Source of the DNA: Muriicola marianensis
Lineage (GTDB): Bacteria; Bacteroidota; Bacteroidia; Flavobacteriales; Flavobacteriaceae
DNA: 64,000 nucleotides
Assembly: GCF_014638095.1 (NCBI RefSeq)
Contig: NZ_BMFH01000001.1
Location: forward strand, 1,993,227-2,057,226
Reading direction: 5' to 3'
Positions within the stretch are counted from its first letter, which is position 1. Each line of letters begins with the position of its first letter. Positions 18,614 through 26,650 of the stretch are shown piece by piece. The notes beneath the pieces are model-generated. The model was given only the letters and a program-made list of their open reading frames with translations, was not told the DNA's origin and searched no databases. The position numbers were made by a program, and so were the translations under genes.

Positions 18614-19246
18614 ATGACCGAGGTGAAGTATTTTACCACCTTTTTACTACTACTCTTATGCCTTGATCAGGCTTGTGGCCAGAAGATCGTGAAAAAAGCC
18701 ATGCTCTTGCCCCATATCACCTCCATTCAGATCGAAGCGCAACATTTCTCGGAGGTTCAACTGACCACGACCCCGGGTGTTGAATTGCAACTGGAGGCAA
18801 CCATGGAAGGCGAGTATCAGAAAGATATAGGGATCGAAATGACCGAAGATGGGAACACGCTGACTATCTCAGGGTCATTCCAGCCATTCTTTGAGGCACC
18901 GAACGACAAACTGAGCGCTCATAAGGTCGTAGCGGTTTCCTTGCAGGTCCGCGTTCCTGAAGACCAGATCGTAGCTGTCTACGGAACCAATACCAGAGTG
19001 ATGGCAGGAGGGATCTTTCGCGAACTGGAGATCGTCCTCAGTGACGGTCAATGCTCTTTGGAAAATCCTGAAGGATTTATTAGGGCGACCACCCTTAGCG
19101 GAGATATATTTCTTTCAGCCGAAACCGGGGTTGTGAAGGCCGAGTCTAAATACGGGAAGGTAGACATACCTGAGTTACCTGTCGGGAAAAATCGATTTAA
19201 CCTGGAATCTGTCAGAGGGGATATTTATGTCAGGAAAACGCACTAG
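18614..19246 (+). CDS. secreted DUF4097-like beta-helix protein
   Basis: Exported protein of 210 residues with a signal peptide ending near ACGQ (about residue 23). The mature part consists of repeated short strands in the style of DUF4097/DUF2807 putative adhesins: phrases such as GVELQLEATMEGEY, NTLTISG, VEVRVP-like LQVRVPEDQIV and ATTLSGDIFLSAETG. The end (RGDIYVRK) is typical. Function unknown. The start is three bases after the T-tract of a terminator, so either the terminator is leaky and the gene belongs to the ileS-dksA-lspA run, or a promoter is hidden in the preceding gene. Confidence 0.75.
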   Translation: MTEVKYFTTFLLLLLCLDQACGQKIVKKAMLLPHITSIQIEAQHFSEVQLTTTPGVELQLEATMEGEYQKDIGIEMTEDGNTLTISGSFQPFFEAPNDKLSAHKVVAVSLQVRVPEDQIVAVYGTNTRVMAGGIFRELEIVLSDGQCSLENPEGFIRATTLSGDIFLSAETGVVKAESKYGKVDIPELPVGKNRFNLESVRGDIYVRKTH

Positions 19247-19301
19247 AATGATGGAATACCTGAACCCTGGTTTCAGTGCTGCGAAATGTATTAAATATCC
19301 C

Positions 19302-19309
19302 TATTTTTG
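19302..19309 (+). promoter_or_regulatory. TAnnTTTG promoter box before lspA
   Basis: TATTTTTG, exact -7 consensus, 18 bases before ATG 19328. The TTG at 19307, which could be read as a longer start, is the end of this box, so 19328 is the true start. Confidence 0.65.
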
Positions 19310-19327
19310 CCCCTGCACCTCAGAAAT

Positions 19328-19984
19328 ATGAATATCAAGAAATCCCTTGTCCTAGTTATTGTGATCCTGTTGGTCGACCAGATCAGCAAAGTATATATCA
19401 AAACCCATTTTATGCTTGGGGAATCGGTCGATGTCTTCGACTGGTTCAAGATACTCTTCATCGAGAATGAAGGGGCGGCCTGGGGAACAAAACTCAGCGA
19501 CCTGCTTCCGATCTCAGACAGTGCGGGCAAGCTGATTCTCACGGTTTTCCGGTTGTTTGCCATCACCGGGATAGGTTACTGGCTTTGGGACAGTATAAAG
19601 AAAGGTGCCTCAAGCACCCTGATCACAGCTGTTTCCCTCATCTTCGCAGGGGCGGTCGGCAATATAGTAGACTCTCTTTTCTACGGGATGATCTTTAATG
19701 ACAGCTACAATACCGTGGCCACCCTGTTCTCTGAGGATCCCTATGGCAAACTGTTCTATGGGAAGGTGGTGGATATGCTGTATTTTCCCCTGATAGACAC
19801 GGTCTGGCCTGAGTGGGTGCCTTTTGTGGGGGGACAGGACTTCCGATTTTTTGAACCTGTCTTCAATATAGCAGATACCGCGATCAGCACCGGGGTGGGA
19901 ATCCTGGTTGTCTTCAACAAAAAAGCTTTCGGCAAGAAAAATCCAAATATGGAGGAGATCCCTGAGGAGGGTCAAAATTCATAG
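19328..19984 (+). CDS. lspA: lipoprotein signal peptidase (signal peptidase II)
   Basis: Inner-membrane aspartyl protease of 218 residues that removes signal peptides from prolipoproteins after lipidation. Four hydrophobic helices are visible. The catalytic aspartates are Asp115 in GNIVDSLFYG and Asp183 in FNIADTAIS. It is longer than the Escherichia coli enzyme because of an insertion of about 35 residues between the two catalytic motifs (about 120-175), a usual feature of Bacteroidota LspA. The window contains many lipobox proteins, its substrates. Its end overlaps the convergent 5-formyl-THF cyclo-ligase gene by 13 bases. Confidence 0.93.
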   Translation: MNIKKSLVLVIVILLVDQISKVYIKTHFMLGESVDVFDWFKILFIENEGAAWGTKLSDLLPISDSAGKLILTVFRLFAITGIGYWLWDSIKKGASSTLITAVSLIFAGAVGNIVDSLFYGMIFNDSYNTVATLFSEDPYGKLFYGKVVDMLYFPLIDTVWPEWVPFVGGQDFRFFEPVFNIADTAISTGVGILVVFNKKAFGKKNPNMEEIPEEGQNS

Positions 19985-20532
19985 ATCCTTAGGGGAGTAA
20001 CACAGTAATTCAAAGGGATATCATGCTTGTCCTTATCTGTGATCTCATCCACTGCCTCAAACTGGCTGAGCCCTATCTTGATGCAGTCCTTCCTGCATTG
20101 GGCAAAGAACCTGTCGTAATACCCCTTTCCGTACCCCACCCGATATCCCTGGCGATCAAAAGCCAGTAAAGGAGTAAACACCACATCTATTGCATCCGGT
20201 GAAATGGTATCCCCATTTACAGGTTCAGGAATACCCCAGCGGTTGACCTCCAGGATGGTGTCTTCGGTTAATTGTATATGCTGGAGCTCTTGATTCGGAC
20301 TCATCCTGGGCACAAGGATGTTTTTGTTCTTCTCCCTGAGGTTATCGATGATGAGTCGGGTGTCTAATTCTTTTTTTTCAATGCTGTGAAGAAAAATGTG
20401 GAAGGTAGCCAGGTCCCAAAGCGGCAACTTCAAAACATTTTCTGAAATATCTAAACTGGCTTTTGTTAGAGTTGAGGCAGGGGTATTCGCTCTCAGTTCC
20501 AGGAAGTGTGTCCGGAGGTCTTTTTTTAGCAT
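19972..20532 (-). CDS. 5-formyltetrahydrofolate cyclo-ligase
   Basis: Cytosolic enzyme of 186 residues that converts 5-formyl-THF to 5,10-methenyl-THF with ATP. The family signature GYRVGYGKGYYDRF is at 129-142, and the N-terminal MLKKDLRTHFLELR is typical. Length matches the family. A near-consensus promoter box is upstream on the minus strand. The possible microprotein gene at 20572-20658 lies on the same strand 39 bases upstream and may be its leader. Confidence 0.92.
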   Translation of the reverse strand: MLKKDLRTHFLELRANTPASTLTKASLDISENVLKLPLWDLATFHIFLHSIEKKELDTRLIIDNLREKNKNILVPRMSPNQELQHIQLTEDTILEVNRWGIPEPVNGDTISPDAIDVVFTPLLAFDRQGYRVGYGKGYYDRFFAQCRKDCIKIGLSQFEAVDEITDKDKHDIPLNYCVTPLRIYEF

Positions 20533-20571
20533 CAGGCCGGGAAGTTCAGCGCGGTGGGGAGCAAAAGAACT

Positions 20572-20658
20572 TTAGTCTTTGGCAGAAACAGTAAAATAGA
20601 TTTTGAAGAACAGCATCAATATAAGATACATGCCCAGGGTAATAAGGTAATTATCCAT
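20572..20658 (-). CDS. possible 28-residue single-span membrane microprotein
   Basis: ATG at 20656-20658 opens a 28-codon frame ending in TAA at 20572. The product starts MDNYLITLGMYLILMLFF and continues with K-I-Y-F-T-V-S-A-K-D, so residues about 4-24 form one membrane helix with a charged tail. A purine-rich AGGAG lies about 15 bases upstream. It occupies the middle of the only gap of nearly 400 bases in this part (20533-20927); the rest of that gap (20659-20894) holds no other recognisable gene or RNA. Short hydrophobic frames arise by chance in AT-rich DNA, so this is tentative. Confidence 0.4.
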   Translation of the reverse strand: MDNYLITLGMYLILMLFFKIYFTVSAKD

Positions 20659-20894
20659 TTTAGTTTTGTTACGCTCCTAAAATAGGTAAAAAAAGATTAC
20701 AAATTCTACAAGCGGTCCAATTTACCCGATGAAATGCACTTTTTTAGTAAAGATTTAACAGGGAAGCGAAAAATTTAAACAGGAGCAGGGTTGAAATGTG
20801 ATGATTTTCCCCGCAGAAACAGTAGAATTATTTTGAGACCACATCAGGGGGAATAAATCCTCAGGACGTAAGGTTTCAAATGATTTTGCTACAT

Positions 20895-20902
20895 TATCTT
20901 TG
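20895..20902 (+). promoter_or_regulatory. TAnnTTTG promoter box before uvrC
   Basis: TATCTTTG, exact -7 consensus, 25 bases before ATG 20928. It lies inside the longer open frame that begins at 20880, which supports the downstream start. Confidence 0.6.
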
Positions 20903-20927
20903 TGTAAAGCGCCTCCATCTCAACCTC

Positions 20928-22715
20928 ATGCCAGAGTTAACCGTCGAACTTCAGCTCAACACCCTGCCCGGGTCTCCCGGGGTCTACCAGTTCTTTGACA
21001 AGGACGGTAAAATGCTGTATGTGGGTAAGGCCAAAAACCTGAAAAAAAGGGTGACTTCCTACTTTACCAAGACGCACGAGAACGGGAAGACCCGTGTGAT
21101 GGTAAAGAAGATCCGGAACATCAAACACATAGTGGTCCCAACCGAGTCGGACGCCCTGCTGCTGGAGAACAATCTCATCAAGAAATACCAACCCCGCTAT
21201 AACGTACTGCTGAAGGACGATAAGTCATATCCCTGGATCTGTATTAAAAACGAGCGATTTCCAAGGATCTTTCCCACCCGGAAACTCATCAGGGACGGAT
21301 CGGAGTACTTTGGCCCGTATACGAGTATGAAAACGGTTAAAACCCTCCTCGACCTGATCAGGAGTGTCTACCCCTTGCGCACTTGTAACTACGATCTTTC
21401 CGAAGAGAAAATAACAGCCGGTAAGTACAAGGTTTGCCTCGAATATCATATGGGCAATTGTAAAGGTCCCTGTGAAGGGTTGCAACAGGAAGAGGAATAC
21501 CGGCAGCAGATAGACGATATCAGGGAGATCATCAAAGGGAATTTTAAGTCGTCCCTGCATTATTTCCGAAAGGAAATGAAATCACTCGCCGCCGATATGC
21601 AGTTCGAGGCGGCACAGCAGATCAAGAACAAGATAGAAGTGCTGGAAAATTATCAGGCGAAGTCAACTATTGTCAATCCCAAGATCAACAATGTGGACGT
21701 ATTTTCTATCATTTCGGATGAGGCTTATGCCTACATAAATTTCCTGCAGCTTTCCCACGGCTCTATCATCCGATCTCACACCATGGAGATCAAAAAGAAA
21801 CTCCAGGAGACCGATAAAGACCTGCTGCAGCTGGCCATCGTGGAGATCCGCAACCGTTTTCAGTCCCAGTCCCGCGAATTGTATTTGCCCTTTCCTCTGG
21901 CTCTTCCGGATGATCTGAAAGTCACGGTCCCCAAACTGGGCGATAAGAAAAAGATACTGGACCTCTCTGAACGCAATGCCAGATTCTTCCGGCAGGAACG
22001 CTTTAAGCAGGTAAAGATCACGGATCCCGACCGCCATGTGAACCGTATCATGGCTCAGATGAAAAAGGATCTCAGGCTGCCCGAGGAACCCAGGCATATT
22101 GAGTGTTTTGATAATTCGAACATTCAGGGGAGCAACCCGGTTGCCGCCTGCGTGGTTTTCAGGGATGGCAAACCCGCCAAGAAGGAATACCGCCATTTCA
22201 ATATCAGGACCGTAGAAGGACCAGACGATTTCGCTTCCATGGAAGAAGTGGTATTCCGAAGATACAGGCGGTTGCTGGAAGAAGGTTCCTCTTTGCCCCA
22301 GCTCATCGTAATAGACGGGGGCAAGGGTCAGCTCTCCTCCGCCCTCAAGAGCCTGGAAGCTTTGAATCTCAGAGGGAAGATCGCCATCATAGGGATCGCG
22401 AAGAGGCTGGAGGAGATCTACTTTCCGGGAGACCCGGTTCCACTCTATCTCGACAAGAAATCGGAAACCCTCAGGATCATACAACAGCTCAGGAACGAGG
22501 CACACCGATTCGGGATCACTTTTCACCGGGATAAGCGGAGTAAGAATGCCATCCATTCGGTCCTGGAGGACATACAGGGGATTGGAGACAAGACGGCGGA
22601 ACAGGTCCTGAAAAAATTCAAATCCGTAAAACGGGTCAAAGAAGCATCCCTTGAAGACCTCAGTGAAGTTGTCGGATACGCCAAGGCCAAGAAAATATAT
22701 GAAAACTTCCACTAA
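20928..22715 (+). CDS. uvrC: excinuclease ABC subunit C
   Basis: Nucleotide-excision-repair nuclease of 595 residues from ATG 20928, which makes the two incisions around a lesion recognised by UvrAB. The N-terminal GIY-YIG domain starts with PGSPGVYQFFDKDGKMLYVG (15-33). A UVR motif lies near 200-240, and the UvrC RNase H-like endonuclease domain spans roughly 370-540 with ECFDNSNIQGS and VIDGGKGQL. Tandem helix-hairpin-helix motifs are at the end (IQGIGDKTAEQVLKKF). The frame extends upstream to 20880, but that part contains the promoter box. The patatin gene follows 17 bases downstream. Confidence 0.95.
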   Translation: MPELTVELQLNTLPGSPGVYQFFDKDGKMLYVGKAKNLKKRVTSYFTKTHENGKTRVMVKKIRNIKHIVVPTESDALLLENNLIKKYQPRYNVLLKDDKSYPWICIKNERFPRIFPTRKLIRDGSEYFGPYTSMKTVKTLLDLIRSVYPLRTCNYDLSEEKITAGKYKVCLEYHMGNCKGPCEGLQQEEEYRQQIDDIREIIKGNFKSSLHYFRKEMKSLAADMQFEAAQQIKNKIEVLENYQAKSTIVNPKINNVDVFSIISDEAYAYINFLQLSHGSIIRSHTMEIKKKLQETDKDLLQLAIVEIRNRFQSQSRELYLPFPLALPDDLKVTVPKLGDKKKILDLSERNARFFRQERFKQVKITDPDRHVNRIMAQMKKDLRLPEEPRHIECFDNSNIQGSNPVAACVVFRDGKPAKKEYRHFNIRTVEGPDDFASMEEVVFRRYRRLLEEGSSLPQLIVIDGGKGQLSSALKSLEALNLRGKIAIIGIAKRLEEIYFPGDPVPLYLDKKSETLRIIQQLRNEAHRFGITFHRDKRSKNAIHSVLEDIQGIGDKTAEQVLKKFKSVKRVKEASLEDLSEVVGYAKAKKIYENFH

Positions 22716-22732
22716 ACCCCTATCTTCATTGC

Positions 22733-24994
22733 ATGCATAAGTTTTTGCCCGTCTTTTTTTTACTGCTGATGGGGTGTCTGTTAACCGCCCAGGAAACTGA
22801 TTCCCTGAAAGTGCCCAAGGTAGGACTCGTACTGAGCGGAGGAGGGGCCAAGGGACTGGCACATATAGGAGCTTTAAAGGTGATCGAGGAGGCCGGGGTC
22901 CGTATCGATTATATAGGAGGGACCAGTATGGGGGCTATTGTAGGGGCTCTCTACGCTTCGGGATTTTCGGCGAATCAGCTCGATTCCCTTTTCCGCAGGA
23001 CCAATTTAACAGAGCTCATCCAGGACAACCTGCCCCGCGATGCCAAGACCTTTTATGAAAAGGAAGCATCGGAGCGCTACGCCCTGACCTTACCCTTCAA
23101 CGACTTTAAACTCTCCTTCCCCCAGGGACTTTCGAGTGGGCAGAATATCTACAACGCCCTGGTGCGTATGCTCTACCACGTTAAAGACATACGCGACTTC
23201 AATGATCTGAAGATCCCTTTCTTTTGTATTGCCACTAATGTTGAAACCGGAAAACAGGTTATGCTTAACAAAGGATACCTTCCGGAGGCCATCCTGGCCA
23301 GCGGGACCTTCCCTTCCCTTTTCCAGCCGTCAGAGGTAGATGGGGAGGTATTGATAGACGGGGGTGTGCTTAACAACTATCCCGTGGAAGAACTGAGGGC
23401 CCTGGGTGCAGATGTCGTTATCGGGGTGGATGTGCAGCACGGTCTGAGGGACCGGACCAGTCTTTCATCCGCCACGGAGATTCTCCTTCAGATCAATAAT
23501 TTCAGGACTATAAAGGATATGGCACGAAAATCGGGACTGACCGATATCTATATCAAACCGGATATGGATAATTTTTCAGTGATCGATTTCCAGCGGAAAG
23601 ACACCATCATCAACACAGGGGAAGAAGTGGCCCGCAGGCACCTGGAGGAATTGAAAGAACTCGCTTCCAGGCAGGGGATACCTCCTGAAATACGGCCGAA
23701 GATCATCCTTCCGGATTCACTGGTCATAAACCGCCTTGTACTGCGAGGTGACCCGAATTACTCCCGAGGCTATATCAAGGGAAAGCTGAGGGTCAACCTG
23801 AATGAAAAGATCAGTTTTACCAAACTGCAGCAAGGCATAAACAACCTGGTGGCCACAGGCAACTTCAAGACCATCCGGTATGAACTTACCTCCAACGGGT
23901 TGAACCAGGATATGGTGATGACCCTGACAGAAAGCCCTGATAAGACCTTCCTCAGAATCGCTGCCCATTATGACAACCTGTATAAAAGCGCAGCCCTGAT
24001 CAACCTAACCAAGAAAAATCTCTTTCTTCAGGACGATGTGGCCTCCCTGGACCTGATCCTGGGAGATAATCTCCGCTACAATTTTCAGTACTACGTAGAC
24101 AAAGGTTCCTACTGGAGTTACGGGATCAATTCGAGTTTTTACGAGTTCGACAAGGAGGTAGATTACCGGGTACTTGAATCTAATTACGATTTTCCCGTCA
24201 ACAGCAATGTCAGTAATATCAATTTAAAGGTAACCGACTTCACCAACCAGATCTACCTGCAGACGGTGCTGAAAGAAGAATTTGCATTCCAGATAGGGGC
24301 AGAGCACAAGGAACTGCGTTACAGCACAACAACGCTGAATGAACAGGGTAATGACAGCATTCCACCCGCAGCCGGAGGCGGTGATGTGACCTTTTTTGAG
24401 AAGGGGACTTACCTTTCTACCTATGGCAAGCTGATTCTGGACACCTATGACGACAAGTATTTTCCGTCGCGTGGTCTTTATTTCAATGGGGATTTTCATC
24501 TGTATTTCTGGTCGTCTGACTTCAACGATAATTTTAAGAGTTTTTCCATTGGCAAAGCGACCATCGGCGTAGCGTTCCCTCTATTTCCCAACCTGAGTGT
24601 AAATTTTGAGAATGAAGGCGGATTCAAACTTGGGACTTCGAGGGTCACTTCCTTTGATTTTGTACTGGGTGGCTTTGGCAGTTATCCCCTGAACAATTTC
24701 CAGCCTTTTCTGGGCTACGACTTTCTGAGTTTGCCCGGGAACAGCTATGTGAAATCCCTTCTCAAATTCGACTATGAGATCAGTCCGAAGAACCACCTGT
24801 TGTTCGCCGCCAACTTTGCCAATGTGGAGGACGACATCTTCCGGACAGGTGAATGGTTCACGGCGCCTGATTATACGGGTTACGGAGTGGGATATGGATG
24901 GGAGTCCTTCTTCGGGCCCGTTCAGTTCCTCTATTCCTGGTCGCCCGAGACCAGTGACGGAGAATTCTTTATTTCCCTGGGATACTGGTTCTGA
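22733..24994 (+). CDS. patatin-like phospholipase fused to an outer-membrane barrel
   Basis: Protein of 753 residues with three parts. A signal peptide (1-20) leads to a patatin domain (about 28-310) with oxyanion motif GGGAKG (36-41), nucleophile GTSMG (63-67, Ser65) and catalytic Asp209 in DGGVLNNYP. Next is a POTRA-like segment (about 325-400, LVINRLVLRGDPNYSRG). The C-terminal BamA/Omp85-like beta-barrel ends in Phe (ISLGYWF). This is the architecture of type Vd autotransporters such as PlpD, in which the barrel anchors or exports the lipase. Here it would act on lipids at or outside the cell surface, though some relatives face the periplasm. It follows uvrC closely. Confidence 0.9.
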   Translation: MHKFLPVFFLLLMGCLLTAQETDSLKVPKVGLVLSGGGAKGLAHIGALKVIEEAGVRIDYIGGTSMGAIVGALYASGFSANQLDSLFRRTNLTELIQDNLPRDAKTFYEKEASERYALTLPFNDFKLSFPQGLSSGQNIYNALVRMLYHVKDIRDFNDLKIPFFCIATNVETGKQVMLNKGYLPEAILASGTFPSLFQPSEVDGEVLIDGGVLNNYPVEELRALGADVVIGVDVQHGLRDRTSLSSATEILLQINNFRTIKDMARKSGLTDIYIKPDMDNFSVIDFQRKDTIINTGEEVARRHLEELKELASRQGIPPEIRPKIILPDSLVINRLVLRGDPNYSRGYIKGKLRVNLNEKISFTKLQQGINNLVATGNFKTIRYELTSNGLNQDMVMTLTESPDKTFLRIAAHYDNLYKSAALINLTKKNLFLQDDVASLDLILGDNLRYNFQYYVDKGSYWSYGINSSFYEFDKEVDYRVLESNYDFPVNSNVSNINLKVTDFTNQIYLQTVLKEEFAFQIGAEHKELRYSTTTLNEQGNDSIPPAAGGGDVTFFEKGTYLSTYGKLILDTYDDKYFPSRGLYFNGDFHLYFWSSDFNDNFKSFSIGKATIGVAFPLFPNLSVNFENEGGFKLGTSRVTSFDFVLGGFGSYPLNNFQPFLGYDFLSLPGNSYVKSLLKFDYEISPKNHLLFAANFANVEDDIFRTGEWFTAPDYTGYGVGYGWESFFGPVQFLYSWSPETSDGEFFISLGYWF

Positions 24995-24997
24995 TAA

Positions 24998-25080
24998 GCA
25001 CTTTATTTCTCATAGTCTAAAGGACCCGGCCGAAAGGCCAACTTTCCCTCTTTTTTACGATCTTTGCAAGGATAAAGTGC
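24998..25080. repeat. inverted repeat enclosing a small hairpin, upstream of hppD
   Basis: GCACTTTAT (24998-25006) is complementary to ATAAAGTGC (25072-25080). Between them lies GGCC-GAAA-GGCC, a GNRA-loop hairpin near 25028-25039, followed by a T-rich stretch. It could be a weak terminator of the patatin gene. A 16-codon frame (25084-25134) follows, then hppD at 25200. No protein domain was recognised in the gap 24995-25199. Confidence 0.4.
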
Positions 25081-25199
25081 ACTGATGAATTACAAGCTTG
25101 AAGAGATCAAAGCCCATCTGAGGGCCATGTGGTAAAGAACCTGCTTACCCAGGGAACCGAATTATTATATTATTTCTTTAATCAATTCAAAATCAAATC

Positions 25200-26342
25200 A
25201 TGGCTACTTTAGATAACACTTCATTACATCTGCCCAAGGAAAATCCGGCTGCAGAGGATTTTCTTCCCTTACTGGGCACAGACCACGTTGAACTTTATGT
25301 CGGCAACGCCAAGCAGGCAGCCCATTACTACATGTCGGCATGGGGTTTCCAGCCCGTTGCTTATGCCGGACTGGAGACAGGTCTCAAGGACCGGGTCTCC
25401 TATGTACTGCAGCAAGACAAGATCAGGCTGGTGCTTACGTCTCCACTGAAATCCGGAGGGGATATCAACAGGCATATCGACCTCCACGGTGACGGGGTCA
25501 AGGCTATTGCCCTATGGGTAGACGACGCGACCAAGAGCTACGAGGAGACTGTGAAAAGGGGAGCAGAATCTTACATGGAGCCCAAAACGCTGAAGGATGA
25601 ACACGGGGAAGTGGTCCTCTCAGGAATACATACCTACGGGGAAACCGTTCACATATTTGTGGAAAGAAGCGCTTACAAAGGTGCCTTTATGCCGGGATAC
25701 AGACCCTGGAACCCACACTATCAGCCCTCAGACGTCGGGTTGAAATACATAGATCATATGGTGGGCAATGTAGGGTGGAACGAGATGAACAAGTGGTGTA
25801 AGTTCTACGCCCATGTCATGGGGTTTGCCCAGCTGGTCTCCTTTGATGACAAGGACATCAGCACGGAATACACGGCCCTGATGAGCAAGGTGATGAGCAA
25901 CGGGAATGGCCGGATCAAATTCCCTATCAACGAACCTGCAGAAGGAAGAAAGAAATCACAGATTGAGGAATACATAGAGTTCTACAATGGTGCAGGTGTC
26001 CAGCATATGGCGCTGGCCACCGATAACATCATAGAAACGGTGAGTTCATTGAGGGACAGGGGTGTGGAATTCCTCACGGTTCCTGCTACTTATTACGAAG
26101 ACGTTCTGGACCGCGTAGGTGAGATCGATGAGAAATTGGAGCCCTTGAGGGACCTAGGTATCCTTATAGACAGGGATGATGAAGGGTATTTATTGCAGAT
26201 CTTTACCAAGCCTATCCTTGACAGGCCCACCATGTTTATAGAGATCATACAGCGAAAAGGCGCCAAGTCATTTGGCAAAGGCAATTTTAAAGCTCTTTTC
26301 GAAGCTATAGAAAGGGAACAGGAGTCGAGGGGCACTTTGTAA
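25200..26342 (+). CDS. hppD: 4-hydroxyphenylpyruvate dioxygenase
   Basis: Non-haem iron dioxygenase of 380 residues that converts 4-hydroxyphenylpyruvate to homogentisate in tyrosine breakdown. It contains two VOC (vicinal oxygen chelate) modules, about 24-155 and 180-350. The three iron ligands are visible: His186 in YIDHMVGN, His269 in VQHMALAT and Glu348 in MFIEIIQR. The C-terminal GKGNFKALFEAIEREQ is the family's closing helix. Homogentisate dioxygenase, its usual partner, is not in the window. A tryptophan dioxygenase family gene lies about 1.1 kb downstream, suggesting a loose aromatic amino-acid theme. Confidence 0.95.
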   Translation: MATLDNTSLHLPKENPAAEDFLPLLGTDHVELYVGNAKQAAHYYMSAWGFQPVAYAGLETGLKDRVSYVLQQDKIRLVLTSPLKSGGDINRHIDLHGDGVKAIALWVDDATKSYEETVKRGAESYMEPKTLKDEHGEVVLSGIHTYGETVHIFVERSAYKGAFMPGYRPWNPHYQPSDVGLKYIDHMVGNVGWNEMNKWCKFYAHVMGFAQLVSFDDKDISTEYTALMSKVMSNGNGRIKFPINEPAEGRKKSQIEEYIEFYNGAGVQHMALATDNIIETVSSLRDRGVEFLTVPATYYEDVLDRVGEIDEKLEPLRDLGILIDRDDEGYLLQIFTKPILDRPTMFIEIIQRKGAKSFGKGNFKALFEAIEREQESRGTL

Positions 26343-26445
26343 TTTTCCCTTACTTTTTTAAAGGAAAGACCATAGATCTTATAATCTCTTGTTAAGACTC
26401 TCGTTAAATAAAGTTAAAACGAAAGGGAGTTTCATTTAGTTGTCT

Positions 26446-26453
26446 TACATTTG
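26446..26453 (+). promoter_or_regulatory. TAnnTTTG promoter box before the predicted small RNA
   Basis: TACATTTG, exact -7 consensus, in the 308-base gap between hppD and the DUF3108 gene. The last G is five bases before the first base of a hairpin, the distance at which transcription should begin. No protein start lies downstream before a strong terminator. Confidence 0.6.
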
Positions 26454-26458
26454 TTGTC

Positions 26459-26561
26459 ATAAGGGGTGGTTCCCTTATAACTTTAAGTATTGGTTTTTCA
26501 TAATTTAAAGTTTGGTTGGTTATTTAGGAAAAAGCTCCGACGCCCGTCGGGGCTTTTTTTT
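26459..26561 (+). ncRNA. predicted structured small RNA, about 100 nt
   Basis: Intergenic element with three hairpins in a row. Hairpin 1 (26459-26478) has an 8-bp stem, ATAAGGG with CCCTTAT plus one G-U pair, closed by a UGGU loop. Hairpin 2 (26479-26512) follows with no spacer: AACTTTAA pairs with TTAAAGTT, with further pairs inside the loop. A 20-base linker leads to the terminator hairpin at 26533-26554 and its T-run. A perfect promoter box ends five bases before hairpin 1. No start codon gives a convincing protein. The rest of the 308-base gap (26343-26445 and 26562-26650) holds no recognisable gene. Could be a trans-acting RNA, a 6S-like RNA or a known Bacteroidota RNA motif I cannot identify by eye. 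Confidence 0.6.
26533..26561 (+). terminator. intrinsic terminator of the predicted small RNA
   Basis: AGCTCCGAC (26533-26541) pairs with GTCGGGGCT (26546-26554), including one G-U pair, across a GCCC loop. Seven more T follow the stem. It lies about 190 bases after the hppD stop, too far to look like that gene's own terminator only. Confidence 0.9.
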
Positions 26562-26629
26562 GTGCGGTACCTTTTGGAATAAAAATTGTTCTATTGACGT
26601 TATCGAGGTGGCCCATGGCCGACTTTTAC

Positions 26630-26637
26630 TAATTTTG
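26630..26637 (+). promoter_or_regulatory. TAnnTTTG promoter box before the DUF3108 gene
   Basis: TAATTTTG, exact -7 consensus, only 13 bases before ATG 26651, so the mRNA leader would be very short (under about 10 nt). Confidence 0.6.
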
Positions 26638-26650
26638 ACCAAATTTTACA

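Noticed and set aside
21663-22862. 399-codon open frame antisense to uvrC
   Set aside because: It mirrors the codon pattern of uvrC, has no recognisable domain and would overlap the start of the patatin gene; antisense shadow.
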